A stretch of 64,000 nt of DNA from Deinococcus deserti VCD115 (GTDB taxonomy: Bacteria; Deinococcota; Deinococci; Deinococcales; Deinococcaceae). The stretch is from the NCBI RefSeq assembly GCF_000020685.1, contig NC_012528.1, positions 62,001 to 126,000 of the forward strand, written 5' to 3'. This document shows positions 1-9,156 of this stretch, in pieces. A program made the position numbers and the translations under genes. Under the pieces are notes generated by a model. The model saw only the letters and a list, made by a program, of their open reading frames with translations. It was not told where the DNA came from and ran no database searches. How positions within the stretch are numbered: position 1 is the first letter of the stretch; each line of letters starts with the position of its first letter.

Positions 1-727
1 GATCCACACTTTTACCCCGACCAACGCTGGACCTGCCCCCGAGTGCAGGAAGTCATCGGCGTGAAATTTGACGTCTGGTACCACGTGGATCACCTGAGTC
101 GCTTACTCCATGCGTGGGGGTTCTCACGGCAAAAACCGACGAAGCGGGCAGCAGAACAAGATCAAGAAGCGGTCATGTCCTGGATCCAAATGTGGGGCCT
201 GAGCTCGAAAAGAAGGTGGAAGACGGAGAAACGCTTGCTTTTCTAGTTGAAGTGGGTTTCAGTTTGAAACCCACGGTATCGCGGACTTGGGCGCCGTGTG
301 GGCAGAGCCCAGTGCTCGACGCCAAAACGAACTGGGACAAGGTGTCGACGATTGGGGCGATCACGACGACAGGCAGTTCTTGCAGCAGACTCATCAGGCC
401 GCCATCAAAGGCACCCAGGTCATCCATTTCCTGACCCATCTGCTCCGACATGTGCCTGGGAAGGTCACAGTGATCCCAAGCATTCACAAAACGAAGGCGC
501 TGAGCGCCTTCGTCGCCGGTGAGGTTCGTCTGTCTCTCAAGTATCTGCCGCCGTACTCACCAGAGTTGAATCCTATTGAACTGGTCTGGGCCTACATCAA
601 GCAACACATGTTGGCGAATTTCTGTCCAAAAGATTTGCTCACTCTGAAGTCACGACCGCTTCAGGCGTGGCAGCGTGTTTGGTACATCCAACTCTCGACC
701 CGATTGTTTTACGGCAGCCAAGCGTGA
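1..727 (+). pseudogene. IS630-family transposase, frameshifted remnant
   Basis: The reading frame is already open at base 1, so the 5' end lies outside the window. The first frame (to about 190) carries the helix-turn-helix region of IS630 transposases (W-T-C-P-R-V ... YHVDHLSRLLH ... QKPTKRA). The similarity then moves to frame 3 (FSLKPTVSRTWAP, about 250-330) and to frame 2 near 375, where it ends with the conserved YLPPYSPELNPIE block and stop at 727. The usual acidic residue of the [F/V]-D-E-x-G-F motif reads V-E-V-G-F here, and the second catalytic block lacks its D (V-I-P-S-I-H). Two frame changes and two missing catalytic residues make this a dead copy. Confidence 0.85.
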
Positions 728-743
728 CCGATTTAAGAAGGTA

Positions 744-1229
744 TCAATAATGGCGGAGGGTCACAGCGAGGAGCCGGATTGCACCCAGGTGATAAGCACT
801 GTGCGTCAGGATGCTCAAAAAACCACCGATGGGCTCGTCGTCCCAGACCTCAATCTGATGGAGGTGCGTCATGGCAGCGGCATACTCATCACGAATTGCC
901 CGCTTGAGGTCGCTCCATTCCTCAGGGGTGACCGTACGGGTTTCCCAACTTCCCGGCCAGTCAGGTCGCACATCTTCCTCCTGGGCGATGAAGCGGCGGA
1001 GAATGTGGATGTAATAGCGAATGTGTTCCGTGTGCGCCGCAATGGTTGCTCCATCCGGCTTCAGAGGTGTTGAGGCGAGTTCATGATCAAGATCATCTAG
1101 TGTTTCAAAGACGCTCCCGTGGCCTCTCCCATCGATGTAATGGCTTCCTTGGCCGCCTGTCCCTTCAAAGGTTTCGCGGAGAAGATCGGTTAAGTTGCTG
1201 AGGTAGTCCGGAGCATCAACCGTAGGCAT
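744..1229 (-). CDS. DinB-like family protein
   Basis: A 161-residue protein with the DinB/YfiT-like four-helix-bundle pattern. Candidate metal ligands are H66/H69 in the A-H-T-E-H stretch and the H-x-x-x-H pair at H143 and H147 near the C-terminus. Members of this fold are often metal-dependent thiol transferases or damage-inducible proteins of unknown reaction, and the family is expanded in Deinococcus. A GGAGG ribosome-binding site lies 5 nt before the ATG. The gene stands alone beside the IS630 remnant. The specific substrate cannot be told from sequence. Confidence 0.8.
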   Translation of the reverse strand: MPTVDAPDYLSNLTDLLRETFEGTGGQGSHYIDGRGHGSVFETLDDLDHELASTPLKPDGATIAAHTEHIRYYIHILRRFIAQEEDVRPDWPGSWETRTVTPEEWSDLKRAIRDEYAAAMTHLHQIEVWDDEPIGGFLSILTHSAYHLGAIRLLAVTLRHY

Positions 1230-1521
1230 AGTGCCTCCAGCGCGCCTTATAAGGCGACGCAGAATAAGTGGGGCGTGGGCGACGCGTTGGCCTCGCCTTG
1301 TGGTGACTCAATTCGGTTTAAGTGGGGAGTACGAAGCGTGGTTGGCCATGACACACCTGTCGGCGCATACGCGAGATCAGCGGAGGCGCGCGGAACACTG
1401 CACACTCTACGCGGTTTATGACGTGTGAGGTCTGTTGGCCTCACTGTTCCTTATCTACGCAGGCATCAATACTGGCAACCACGTCATGGCCTGAAAAGCG
1501 CAGGCGGTTGAACTCGTCACA

Positions 1522-2169
1522 TCAGAAGCTGCCGCCGCCGCCCACGCGCACACCCTGGTAATAGGCATACGCAGCGCTGTAACAGGCTGGTTCGGCATAC
1601 CAGGATTTTGCGGCGCAAATCACTTTCATGTTGCTGTAAAACACGTCGTCACTGGTCTTTCGGTTGGCATCTGTTCGTTGATAGACTTTGAGATTCCGGT
1701 ACGCAAAGTCATGAACGTTGCAAGCGGGGCGAAAGTCTTCCCGGTAGCCGAGACCGAGTCCGTCGGGTGCGCTGCATCCATCCCGTGTCCAGTTCAGGCC
1801 GCTATAGGGCAGTGTGGTGCCGGCATAGCTCGCGTATTGACCGTTGTAATAAGTGACCGTCCTCCAGCCGACACGCTTGATATAAGCCAGGCGGTCAGCA
1901 GCAAGATCCTGGCCTGTGATCGTTGGTGTCTCTGGGAAACTCAGAACTGTAGGCCGCTCGCCATAAGCTTCCTGAAGCGCCTGAACCAGTCCTGGATCGT
2001 TGGCATATCGGCTGAGGATCGCCTGCGATTCCGGATCCTGTAATTCGGGTCTCTCTGCATAGGCGCCCACCAGAGAGTCCCCTGGAAGTGTGACGGCGAC
2101 GTCGGGGACAGTCTGTCCACAAGAGGCCAACAGAGAGACAAGAACAGCAGCAGAGAGCACCTGGCGCAT
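1522..2169 (-). CDS. Secreted phospholipase A2-like lipoprotein
   Basis: The start at 2169 is preferred over an upstream in-frame GTG because it has AAGGAG a few bases upstream and begins a clean lipoprotein signal (hydrophobic core, then L-L-A-S-C with the lipid-modified Cys at about residue 17). The mature part carries the prokaryotic phospholipase A2 signature [10 protein letters not shown], with the catalytic H-D dyad at about residues 153-154 and further cysteines (about 132, 150, 185, 196) able to form the conserved disulfides. Length (215 aa) suits bacterial secreted PLA2 with an N-terminal extension. Role expected: hydrolysis of the sn-2 ester of phospholipids outside the cytoplasmic membrane. 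No partner gene is adjacent. Confidence 0.82.
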   Translation of the reverse strand: MRQVLSAAVLVSLLASCGQTVPDVAVTLPGDSLVGAYAERPELQDPESQAILSRYANDPGLVQALQEAYGERPTVLSFPETPTITGQDLAADRLAYIKRVGWRTVTYYNGQYASYAGTTLPYSGLNWTRDGCSAPDGLGLGYREDFRPACNVHDFAYRNLKVYQRTDANRKTSDDVFYSNMKVICAAKSWYAEPACYSAAYAYYQGVRVGGGGSF

Positions 2170-2241
2170 AAGACTCCTTGTTTTCGGAATTGAATAGGGA
2201 TGCTTTCTGAGTGTACTCAGTTCATTTTCTGCTGATACCAC

Positions 2242-3181
2242 TAGCTGACGTAAGTAAACGAATGATGAAGCTTATGTAAATGCAGGAATAAGCGGCTCCG
2301 ATGACGTACGCTTTTTCGCCCAGCTGATAGATATGGCCAGGCGCTTGATTCCTTGTCAGGGAGCGGGAGCCTGACCGTTACATTTCAAAGCCAGGAAAGC
2401 CTTTCGAAATGGGGGGTCAGATCTTGGCCATGCGCCCACGCACTCTCAGTGACGCCTGAACGCTGAAACATTACGAATCATGACGGTCATGAGGACCGGA
2501 GGCACCATTCCAGAATCCCGGTGATCAAGGCGCGAGCCCTGTCAAGTTGGCCCGATGATGTTGTGTCGTCAGCCTTTGCAAGTCTCCGGTCATGCGGCTG
2601 ACGACGCCTCGCCCAGCGCCTGGCTCCAAACTGTGTCCACCGCATCTACGTGCGCCGCCTGATAGGGCTGGCACCAGGGTGGTGCTGAGCACGGCTGCAT
2701 CGTACCGGGGAGAGTCCACCGCCATGTGGCCCTGCCATTCTTAGGAAGGCCCCTGTTCGCCATCTTGCAGGACTGAAGGTGCCATTGATACATGCGTTCG
2801 TGGTGACCGATGAAGGTGTCGGTCTCCGCGCAGGGCTTGAGAGGCAACGAGGAGAGGGAGATATGCATTTTGATCCTCGCACCACTGGAAACCGTCGTGG
2901 GCGCCGGACTCCTCTGAAGCGTACATCCCACCCGGTACGTGTTCAAAGGATGCAGAAGCCGCCATCCAGGACTTCTCAGGCTGAGAGGCGCAGTCTGTCT
3001 CCCCCTCATAATCCTGGCTGGTTATGGAAAATGCAGCTCGATAAGGGAGAATTGGTTGTCGAAGCTTTGGCTGTCGCCAGAGCTTCTGCGAATCAGCCTC
3101 TCTTGCGTCGTTCTGCTCCGGACGTGTTCACCTCACCTTGGTTCTCCTGCCTGCCTCTGCTCCCCGCTCGTATCCTGAATT
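2242..3181. other. Long stretch with no convincing gene
   Basis: About 0.94 kb between the phospholipase and the first response regulator. All open frames here are short, overlap each other on both strands and lack family signatures or good ribosome-binding sites. It may hold decayed coding DNA, but I cannot assign any of it. Confidence 0.5.
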
Positions 3182-3616
3182 ATGAGCATCGCCCCGCGCC
3201 ACTACCTGCTCGTCGATGACAACCCCACGGACCGCCTGCTCGCCCAGGAAGCTTTTGCAGAACTCCAGCCGGATTGCACGCTGACCTGCGTCGCAAGTGG
3301 CTTAGAAGCCCTGGACTTCCTCCAGGTGGCTGTCCCCTTGCCAGACGTGATTCTCCTGGACATCAACATGCCTGGAATGAATGGTTTCCAGCTGCTGGAG
3401 CGATTGAAAAACCGTCCGGAGCTCAAAGGGATCCCTGTAGTTATGCTGAGCACTTCAAATGCTGCCGAGGACATTCGGCAGGCATACACGCTGCACGCGA
3501 GCTCGTACGTCGTGAAATCACCCTCCTTCGAAGCGTTTATGGCGCAGGTGGAGGCATTCTTGGGGTACTGGCAGGCGACGCGGGTGGCGCGCCCATCAAC
3601 CGCTGAGCAGCCTTGA
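3182..3616 (+). CDS. Single-domain response regulator (CheY/Rcp1 type)
   Basis: A 144-residue stand-alone receiver domain. It has the acidic pair D12-D13 (L-V-D-D-N), phosphoacceptor D60 in L-L-D-I-N-M-P-G-M-N-G, the switch Ser/Thr at S90 (V-M-L-S-T), and the invariant Lys at K112 (V-V-K-S-P). There is no output domain, so it probably relays phosphate or binds a partner, as Rcp1-type regulators do for phytochrome-like kinases. The gene is followed 31 bases later by a degenerate duplicate. The only nearby candidate partners with compatible architecture are the GAF-rich kinase at 23.3 kb and kinases outside the window. Confidence 0.92.
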   Translation: MSIAPRHYLLVDDNPTDRLLAQEAFAELQPDCTLTCVASGLEALDFLQVAVPLPDVILLDINMPGMNGFQLLERLKNRPELKGIPVVMLSTSNAAEDIRQAYTLHASSYVVKSPSFEAFMAQVEAFLGYWQATRVARPSTAEQP

Positions 3617-3647
3617 CCCTGGGGTTCACGCCATATGCTCACATGAT

Positions 3648-4024
3648 ATGCCGGTACCCTGCCATGCCCTTCTGATCGGCGACAACGCCAGCGGCCGGAT
3701 GCTGGCGCAGGAAGCCTCCGAGCAGCTCCGCCCAGAATGCACGCTCACCACCACGGCAGAAGGCAAGAAAGCCCTACAGCTGCTGCGCAACGAGTCCCTT
3801 CTGCCGGATGTGGTCCTGCTGGACATCAACATGCCGGCAATGAGCGGATTTGAACTGCTCTAGGAATTGAAGAAGGATTCTGCCTTACGGGAGGTCCCGG
3901 TGGTCATGCTGACGACCTCGAGCGCCCAGCGCGACATTACGCAGGCGTACAGTCTGCATGCGAATTCATACCTGGGAAAGTCTCCAGCTTTTGAAGCTGT
4001 TCTGGAGCAGGTGGAGGCTTTTTG
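3648..4024 (+). pseudogene. Response regulator duplicate with internal amber stop
   Basis: A tandem copy of the preceding receiver gene. It reads in one frame from ATG 3648 to TGA 4022-4024 except for TAG at 3861-3863, where the intact paralogue has a Glu codon (GAG) in L-L-E-R-L-K; one substitution explains it. The phosphoacceptor block L-L-D-I-N-M-P, the L-T-T switch and the conserved Lys (L-G-K-S-P) are retained, but the first acidic residue of the D-D pair is Gly (I-G-D-N). Either a recent pseudogene or, less likely, a readthrough gene. Confidence 0.85.
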
Positions 4025-4473
4025 AAATACCGGCAGGCTAATCGGTTGACAGGCAGGTGAACGGGCGAGCTCTTGCTTAAGCAGGAGGAGCGCAGCGGGC
4101 TGAATTCCTTGTGGCCGTGCAGGTGATGACGCACCTGGCAGAATTCCTTTTGCATGTGCGGCTACCGGTCGTCCTCCGTGGCCGTCTTGGTATTCTTCGT
4201 GGCGTTCACAGGCCTGCCCATTATCGTCCACTCTTTGGGAAAGATGCCATTTTGCCCGTGCGGCCGCCGTCTTCCTCAGTCGTGTTCGCCACGCTGCCTG
4301 AAGGAACTGAGTCCGCCGCCAGATACAGACAAAGGAAACAAAGGTTGGAAAGCGCAAACCGTTTGCAGGTGATGGCTGCAGGTACAGTTTCCGTGACCGT
4401 CTCTGTCCACCCACCAAGAGGCATTCAGGCCCTTAACGGGGTTAGTTCGCTTCTCCATCGAAACTTACTCCCT
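4025..4473. other. Intergenic, no gene recognised
   Basis: About 450 bases between the broken receiver gene and the 3' end of the hydrolase on the opposite strand. Open frames here are antisense shadows or short; nothing with a family signature. Confidence 0.5.
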
Positions 4474-5490
4474 TTATTCTGCGAGCCAGTTCTGTACAGC
4501 ACTGCTCAGGAAGGTCAATTCCTCAGGAAGTCCAGCGGGACTTCCTGCACGGTGGCCCCAGAGGCTCGGGATCGATCGCAGCTCTGCGGCTTGCAGATAC
4601 GGCAGTTCTGCGGCATTGTCAGCCACCCGAAAATAGAGGTCGGTCTCGCTGGGCATCAGCAGAACCCGCGCCTGGATGCTGGCCAGTGCCTGGCTAAGGT
4701 CCCCGCCGTACAGGTCATTGCCGCTGATGTCACCGTGAAACCAGCTCAGAGCCTGAGCATAGAGATTCGCTGCCCGGTACGGAGCAAACCTCACCTCCCA
4801 GTCCGAGCGCAGATACGTCTCCAGGTCAGGGAACCCCAGGACCGTGCGGAACAGTTCCGCGCGGTAGAAGTCCTGGCTCAGCCCCCAGCCTGCGTAGATA
4901 TGCCCGAACGCCTTGAGCGCCTCGTGGGGCTCAGCAGCGAACCGCCCGTTCCCAAGGTGCTCTGGTGCGGCTTCAAGCGTCCTCAGCAGGCCAGAGAGAA
5001 ATACCTTGTTGTGCAGGGACGTGCGGGCACTTCCGCAAACCACGATGGCCCGTTCAACCTGACCTGGAAACAGGGCGGCCCAGTGGTAAGCCTGCATCGC
5101 CCCCATCGAGAAGCCATACACCGCGGCAACCCGTTGCACTCCGAAAATCTCGCGGAGGAGCCGGGACTGTGCAAGCACGTTGTCCCGCAGAGTGACCAGG
5201 TCAGGGTAATCCGGGGTTTCAGCCGCCCCCGAGGAGAGCCCGTTGGAGAACATATCGGGAATGACGATGAACCACCGCTCCGGGTCCAGCACGCCACCCG
5301 GCCCGATCAACCAGCTCTGACTGTCATGGGTCGCGGCATAGCTGCAGGGGTACACGATGACGTTGTCGCGGGCGCTATTGAGGGTGCCGTGGGTCTGCCA
5401 CGCCAGCCGGGCCCCCTGAATAACACCTCCACGTTCGACGTTCAGGTCACCCAATTCGAACACACCCTCCTGCACCGGCCAGGAAGTCAT
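4474..5490 (-). CDS. Alpha/beta hydrolase, MetX (homoserine O-acetyltransferase)-like
   Basis: A 338-residue protein of the MetX-type alpha/beta hydrolase family. The nucleophile elbow G-F-S-M-G-A-M places Ser at about residue 128; Asp284 (S-E-T-D-L-Y-F) and His313 (W-G-H-R-A-G) complete the triad. The N-terminal block with V-I-P-D-M-F-S-N-G is typical of the group. True MetX enzymes acetylate homoserine, but many relatives are hydrolases or acyltransferases of unknown substrate, and no methionine gene is nearby. GAGG lies upstream of the ATG. The large open frame on the opposite strand is a shadow of this gene. Confidence 0.88.
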   Translation of the reverse strand: MTSWPVQEGVFELGDLNVERGGVIQGARLAWQTHGTLNSARDNVIVYPCSYAATHDSQSWLIGPGGVLDPERWFIVIPDMFSNGLSSGAAETPDYPDLVTLRDNVLAQSRLLREIFGVQRVAAVYGFSMGAMQAYHWAALFPGQVERAIVVCGSARTSLHNKVFLSGLLRTLEAAPEHLGNGRFAAEPHEALKAFGHIYAGWGLSQDFYRAELFRTVLGFPDLETYLRSDWEVRFAPYRAANLYAQALSWFHGDISGNDLYGGDLSQALASIQARVLLMPSETDLYFRVADNAAELPYLQAAELRSIPSLWGHRAGSPAGLPEELTFLSSAVQNWLAE

Positions 5491-5845
5491 GTCAGCCTCG
5501 GGAGCGTGGACTGGAAGGAAGGCTGATCCTGGCTCGGACGGGACATGACCTCACCTTACGCTGCTTGAAACCTCTTTGCGGGTGTTCGACCCAACCTGGC
5601 TGCACCCATAGAACACGAGAATACGCATGTACCCACTGACAGGCGCGTGGTCGCGACCCGAGGTAACACTGCTCTGGCCGATATCGGCGGCATCGTTCGG
5701 GCAGGGGTCTGCTGCAATAGCGTCCTCGAGCAGCCTTCGCGAGCACCCCGGTTGAAGTGGCGCTCTGGTGGAGGCTCAGCTGCGTCACAGTCTCGGCGCA
5801 CGTGTGCTCACGTCTTCGGCTGCCCGAGGGCGTGACAGTCCAGCG
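5491..5845. other. Intergenic, no gene recognised
   Basis: 355 bases between the hydrolase start and the mannosidase stop. Only short overlapping frames on both strands and no recognisable motif. Confidence 0.5.
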
Positions 5846-8410
5846 TCACTGCTCAAGGAAATTGACCTCGCTTTGAGTGCCGTCCTGACCCAGGCGGAAC
5901 GTTTTGATCTGATGCGGGGTAACCGTCGCTTCAAAGGACAGGTTGAGGAGCGGTACGGTCACTTGAACTGCAGCCGGGCGCCCGTACGGCTCGTACAGAC
6001 GCAGAATCCAGTCCTCACCTTCCTCCGCCTGTTTGAGCGCTGTAACGAGAACCGCGTCAGGGGGCTCGACCGTCAGAAACGATAGGGTGCGTGGCAACCG
6101 GCCAGAATGCGCGAATTCCCGCACGAAGGTGAGTGGCTCGTTGAAATCCTGCGCCGCCGCTACGACCCCAGCGTCCTGCCAGGCTCCCATGTGCGGCATT
6201 AACGCCCAACGGGTCTCCGAGAGGCCCTGGTCGAGATACTGATCCACTGGCCTGGGCTGCTCGGGGCGGTCGCCTCCCCCATAGATCGGACTGCGCAGAA
6301 TGGACAGGCGTACCTCGCCACCGTGCACATCCGCACCGTACTTGCTGTCGTTGAGCAGCGCCACGCCGTAGGGTGCCCGGCCTGCGTGCCGCTGGGCCAT
6401 GGAGCCGGCCTGATCCCCGAGCTGCTGAAAGTTTGCCTCGGTCGGCTTCCCCGAGCTGGCAAGCACACCGCTCACAGCAAGCCACGCCTGCGAAGGCTCC
6501 TCCTGCCCGCCTGCCGGACGCGTGACGTACCCAAATGGCACGGAGAACGTGGCCGTCGTGTCCTCCAGTGCAAAGGGAAAGGCGAGTTTCGCCATTCGGT
6601 ACTCTTCGTGCCAGTCCAGCTGCAGGTGGCCATGAATGGCGGGGCTGTCCCGGTAGATCGAGAGGTCCTGCCGGGCGGTGGAGCGGCCCCAGCGGGTGGT
6701 GACCCGCACCGTGGCCCGGACCGGGCCGGTTTCGAGCAGTTCGATGTGCGGATCGCCGAACACGCCGGCCAGATGGCGGAAGTAGTCGCCTTTCCCCCAT
6801 GGGTTGGTGGGATCCTCGATCACCAGCACCTGTGCAGCGGCGCCGGCAAGGAGTTCGCGGTCCAGCCTCTTGTCGCGGAGGCTGCGCAGTGCTCCCGTGC
6901 GTGGGTCAAGTTCCAGACGCCACCAGGCGTTTTCAAGAACACGGTCAGTGGCGCTGAGTGGACGGGCGTCGGCGCCAGGCTGGTGCGGAGGCCGGTCCAC
7001 GATGCGGTACACGCGGTATCCCAGTGCGGGAACGTCGGCGAGGAACGCGGCCCGCTTCCGGGGCGGCCCAGCTTCGCCCATGGCAAACTGGTGCACCACC
7101 GGCTCGTTGCGGTCATCCAGCACCTGCATGTCCAGGACGTGCCAGTCGTTGAGTTCGACGTCGATCACTTCCTGCCGCGGCCAGGGATTCGGGTTGAACA
7201 CCACCACCGGGACACCATCGCCCATATCAGCCACGACATTGCCTGCCCCTGTGCGGACACGGCGCATGGTTTCTTCCACCACGACGTCATCGGTGCTTCG
7301 TGTGTCGATGTGGCGGGCAATCACCTGCACCGCCTCGTGAAGCGTCCTCTTCGCGGTGCCGACCGCCTCGCCCTGCTCATACCGGGCGTCATCGTACGCC
7401 CGGGGAATACTGGTACCGCAGATGATGTCGTGGAACTGGTTGAATAGGAGGTGTTTCCAGGACCGGTCAAGTGCCGCGCCCGGGTAGGCACGGCCGTAAC
7501 GGGTCGCGATCGTCGACCATTTTTCAGCGGCGCTCAAGGTGTGTTCACCCAGGCGGTTGAACCGTTTGACGCTGCTGTGCGAGGTGTAGCACCCGCGGAA
7601 CGTGTACTGCAGCGGCGCATGAAATTCAGCCTGGACGTCCCGCTGGGCTGCGCGAGCGAAAAAGCCGGCAACAGTCCCCATCTGCAGGGTAGGCCAGTCG
7701 GGATCAACCATCAGGGCGCGCATGTTCGCGATGGCTTTCTTGGTGGGGCCTCCACCGTGGTTGCCGACACCGTACACCACCAGCCATTCCGGGCTGTCCG
7801 CCGGTCGCCAGTCGATAGACGCGTTCAAGGTGTCGACGACGTCGCGAGGATTGGAGTTATAGGACTCCACGCGCGCACTCAGCACGCGTGTGCCGTCTGG
7901 ACCTTGCCACCAGAAGAGGTTGGACGGCAGGTCGACCTCATGAGGGTGGGGGCGCCAGAACACGAAGTGATCCAGTCCAGACAGTTTGAACATCTGCGGC
8001 AGGGTGTGGGGGTGCCCGAACGTGTCAGGCAGAAAGGCCACCCGGGATCGTTGACCGAAGGTGTGCTCGAAATACCGCTGTCCGTGGAGCGCCTGGCGGG
8101 CCAGGGACTCGCCGGACGGGATGTTCACGTCGGGCTCCACCCACTGTCCCCCCAGCAATTCCCACTGCCCGCGGTCAACTGCTGCACGGATTTCGGCCAG
8201 CAGGTCGGGATCCACGTCCATCCATGCGTACTGCGCTGCAGACGTGTGCCCAAACATCAGGTCCGGGTTTTCTTTGAGCCGGTCTAGGACGCTCCGAAAG
8301 GTGGCCTTGACGGCTTCGAGACCTTCCTGGCGGTCCCAGAGCCAGACTGGGTCAAGGTGAGCGTGGCCAACCAGGGTGAAGGTCAGGTCTTTGCTGCGGG
8401 GGTCAGCCAT
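5846..8410 (-). CDS. Alpha-mannosidase, glycoside hydrolase family 38
   Basis: An 854-residue GH38 enzyme. The N-terminal catalytic barrel shows G-H-A-H-L-D-P-V-W (zinc ligands H18 and D20), the nucleophile Asp130 in F-L-P-D-T-F-G-H, and the zinc-ligand histidine H328 in N-Q-F-H-D-I-I-C-G. The central three-helix and C-terminal beta-sandwich regions are present, so the length is normal for bacterial cytosolic GH38. There is no signal peptide, so it should act inside the cell on imported or recycled alpha-mannosides. No sugar transporter is adjacent, so its substrate source is not evident here. Confidence 0.95.
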   Translation of the reverse strand: MADPRSKDLTFTLVGHAHLDPVWLWDRQEGLEAVKATFRSVLDRLKENPDLMFGHTSAAQYAWMDVDPDLLAEIRAAVDRGQWELLGGQWVEPDVNIPSGESLARQALHGQRYFEHTFGQRSRVAFLPDTFGHPHTLPQMFKLSGLDHFVFWRPHPHEVDLPSNLFWWQGPDGTRVLSARVESYNSNPRDVVDTLNASIDWRPADSPEWLVVYGVGNHGGGPTKKAIANMRALMVDPDWPTLQMGTVAGFFARAAQRDVQAEFHAPLQYTFRGCYTSHSSVKRFNRLGEHTLSAAEKWSTIATRYGRAYPGAALDRSWKHLLFNQFHDIICGTSIPRAYDDARYEQGEAVGTAKRTLHEAVQVIARHIDTRSTDDVVVEETMRRVRTGAGNVVADMGDGVPVVVFNPNPWPRQEVIDVELNDWHVLDMQVLDDRNEPVVHQFAMGEAGPPRKRAAFLADVPALGYRVYRIVDRPPHQPGADARPLSATDRVLENAWWRLELDPRTGALRSLRDKRLDRELLAGAAAQVLVIEDPTNPWGKGDYFRHLAGVFGDPHIELLETGPVRATVRVTTRWGRSTARQDLSIYRDSPAIHGHLQLDWHEEYRMAKLAFPFALEDTTATFSVPFGYVTRPAGGQEEPSQAWLAVSGVLASSGKPTEANFQQLGDQAGSMAQRHAGRAPYGVALLNDSKYGADVHGGEVRLSILRSPIYGGGDRPEQPRPVDQYLDQGLSETRWALMPHMGAWQDAGVVAAAQDFNEPLTFVREFAHSGRLPRTLSFLTVEPPDAVLVTALKQAEEGEDWILRLYEPYGRPAAVQVTVPLLNLSFEATVTPHQIKTFRLGQDGTQSEVNFLEQ

Positions 8411-8523
8411 GGTTCATCCAGTCTACAAATTATTTCAAACTTTTAAAGAATCCGGGCATCGGCCAGGTCAAGCTCTGCGATATGGACCATTTCGGTTGCC
8501 TATCTCTACATTCTGCTCTGGAA

Positions 8524-9156
8524 TCACAGCAGGCCCTGACGCAGCGCTTTCACTGCCGCCTGCGTCCGGTCCGACGCCTGAAGCTTTTCCAACAGGTCCT
8601 GAACGTGCAACTTCACGCTGCTCACGCTGATCTCCAACTGCATTCCAATTTCCCGGTTTCCCAGTCCGTCGGCGATCAGACGCAGCACCTCCAGCTCCCG
8701 GGCCGACAGCTCCACCGGCACGCCCGGCGTGCGCATCGCGCCCAGCACGTGGTGCGCCACCTGTGGGTCCAGGAAAGCGCTGCCGACCGCAGCCGCCCGG
8801 ATGGCCAGCAGCAGCAGGTCCGGCCGGGCACTTTTCAGGCAGTAGGCGTCTGCCCCGGAGGCCAGGGCCGCCAGAACCTCCGCGCGCAGGTTATGTGCCG
8901 TGAGCATCACCACCCGCGTCTGCGGATAATGCCTGCGCACTTCACCCGCCGTCTGAATGCCGTCCATGCCCGGCAGCCCAATGTCCACCACGGCCACATC
9001 CACGGCGGTGCGGGAGAGCACCTCGAGGGCCTCCTCGCCACTGCGCGCTTCGCCCACCACCCGCAGGTCCGGTTCGAAGTTCACCGCCACGCGTAAGCCG
9101 TCCCGGGTAAACGCATGATCTTCTACCAGCAGGACCCGGATGGGGGAGGCCGTCAT
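8524..9156 (-). CDS. NarL/FixJ-type response regulator
   Basis: A 210-residue two-domain regulator. The receiver has phosphoacceptor D58 (V-V-D-I-G-L-P-G-M-D-G), T86 and K108; the LuxR-type helix-turn-helix (S-A-R-E-L-E-V-L-R-L-I-A-D-G) fills about residues 147-205. The ATG overlaps the stop of the upstream kinase gene (ATGA), so the two are translationally coupled and are a cognate pair. The target genes are unknown; the divergent permease/TrkH genes immediately beyond the kinase are the obvious candidates. Confidence 0.95.
   Translation of the reverse strand: MTASPIRVLLVEDHAFTRDGLRVAVNFEPDLRVVGEARSGEEALEVLSRTAVDVAVVDIGLPGMDGIQTAGEVRRHYPQTRVVMLTAHNLRAEVLAALASGADAYCLKSARPDLLLLAIRAAAVGSAFLDPQVAHHVLGAMRTPGVPVELSARELEVLRLIADGLGNREIGMQLEISVSSVKLHVQDLLEKLQASDRTQAAVKALRQGLL

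Noticed and set aside
4111..5526. 471-codon plus-strand open frame
   Set aside because: Antisense shadow of the MetX-like hydrolase, which has a complete catalytic triad; the shadow has no family pattern.
6323..8287. Two long plus-strand open frames
   Set aside because: Both lie wholly opposite the GH38 mannosidase gene.
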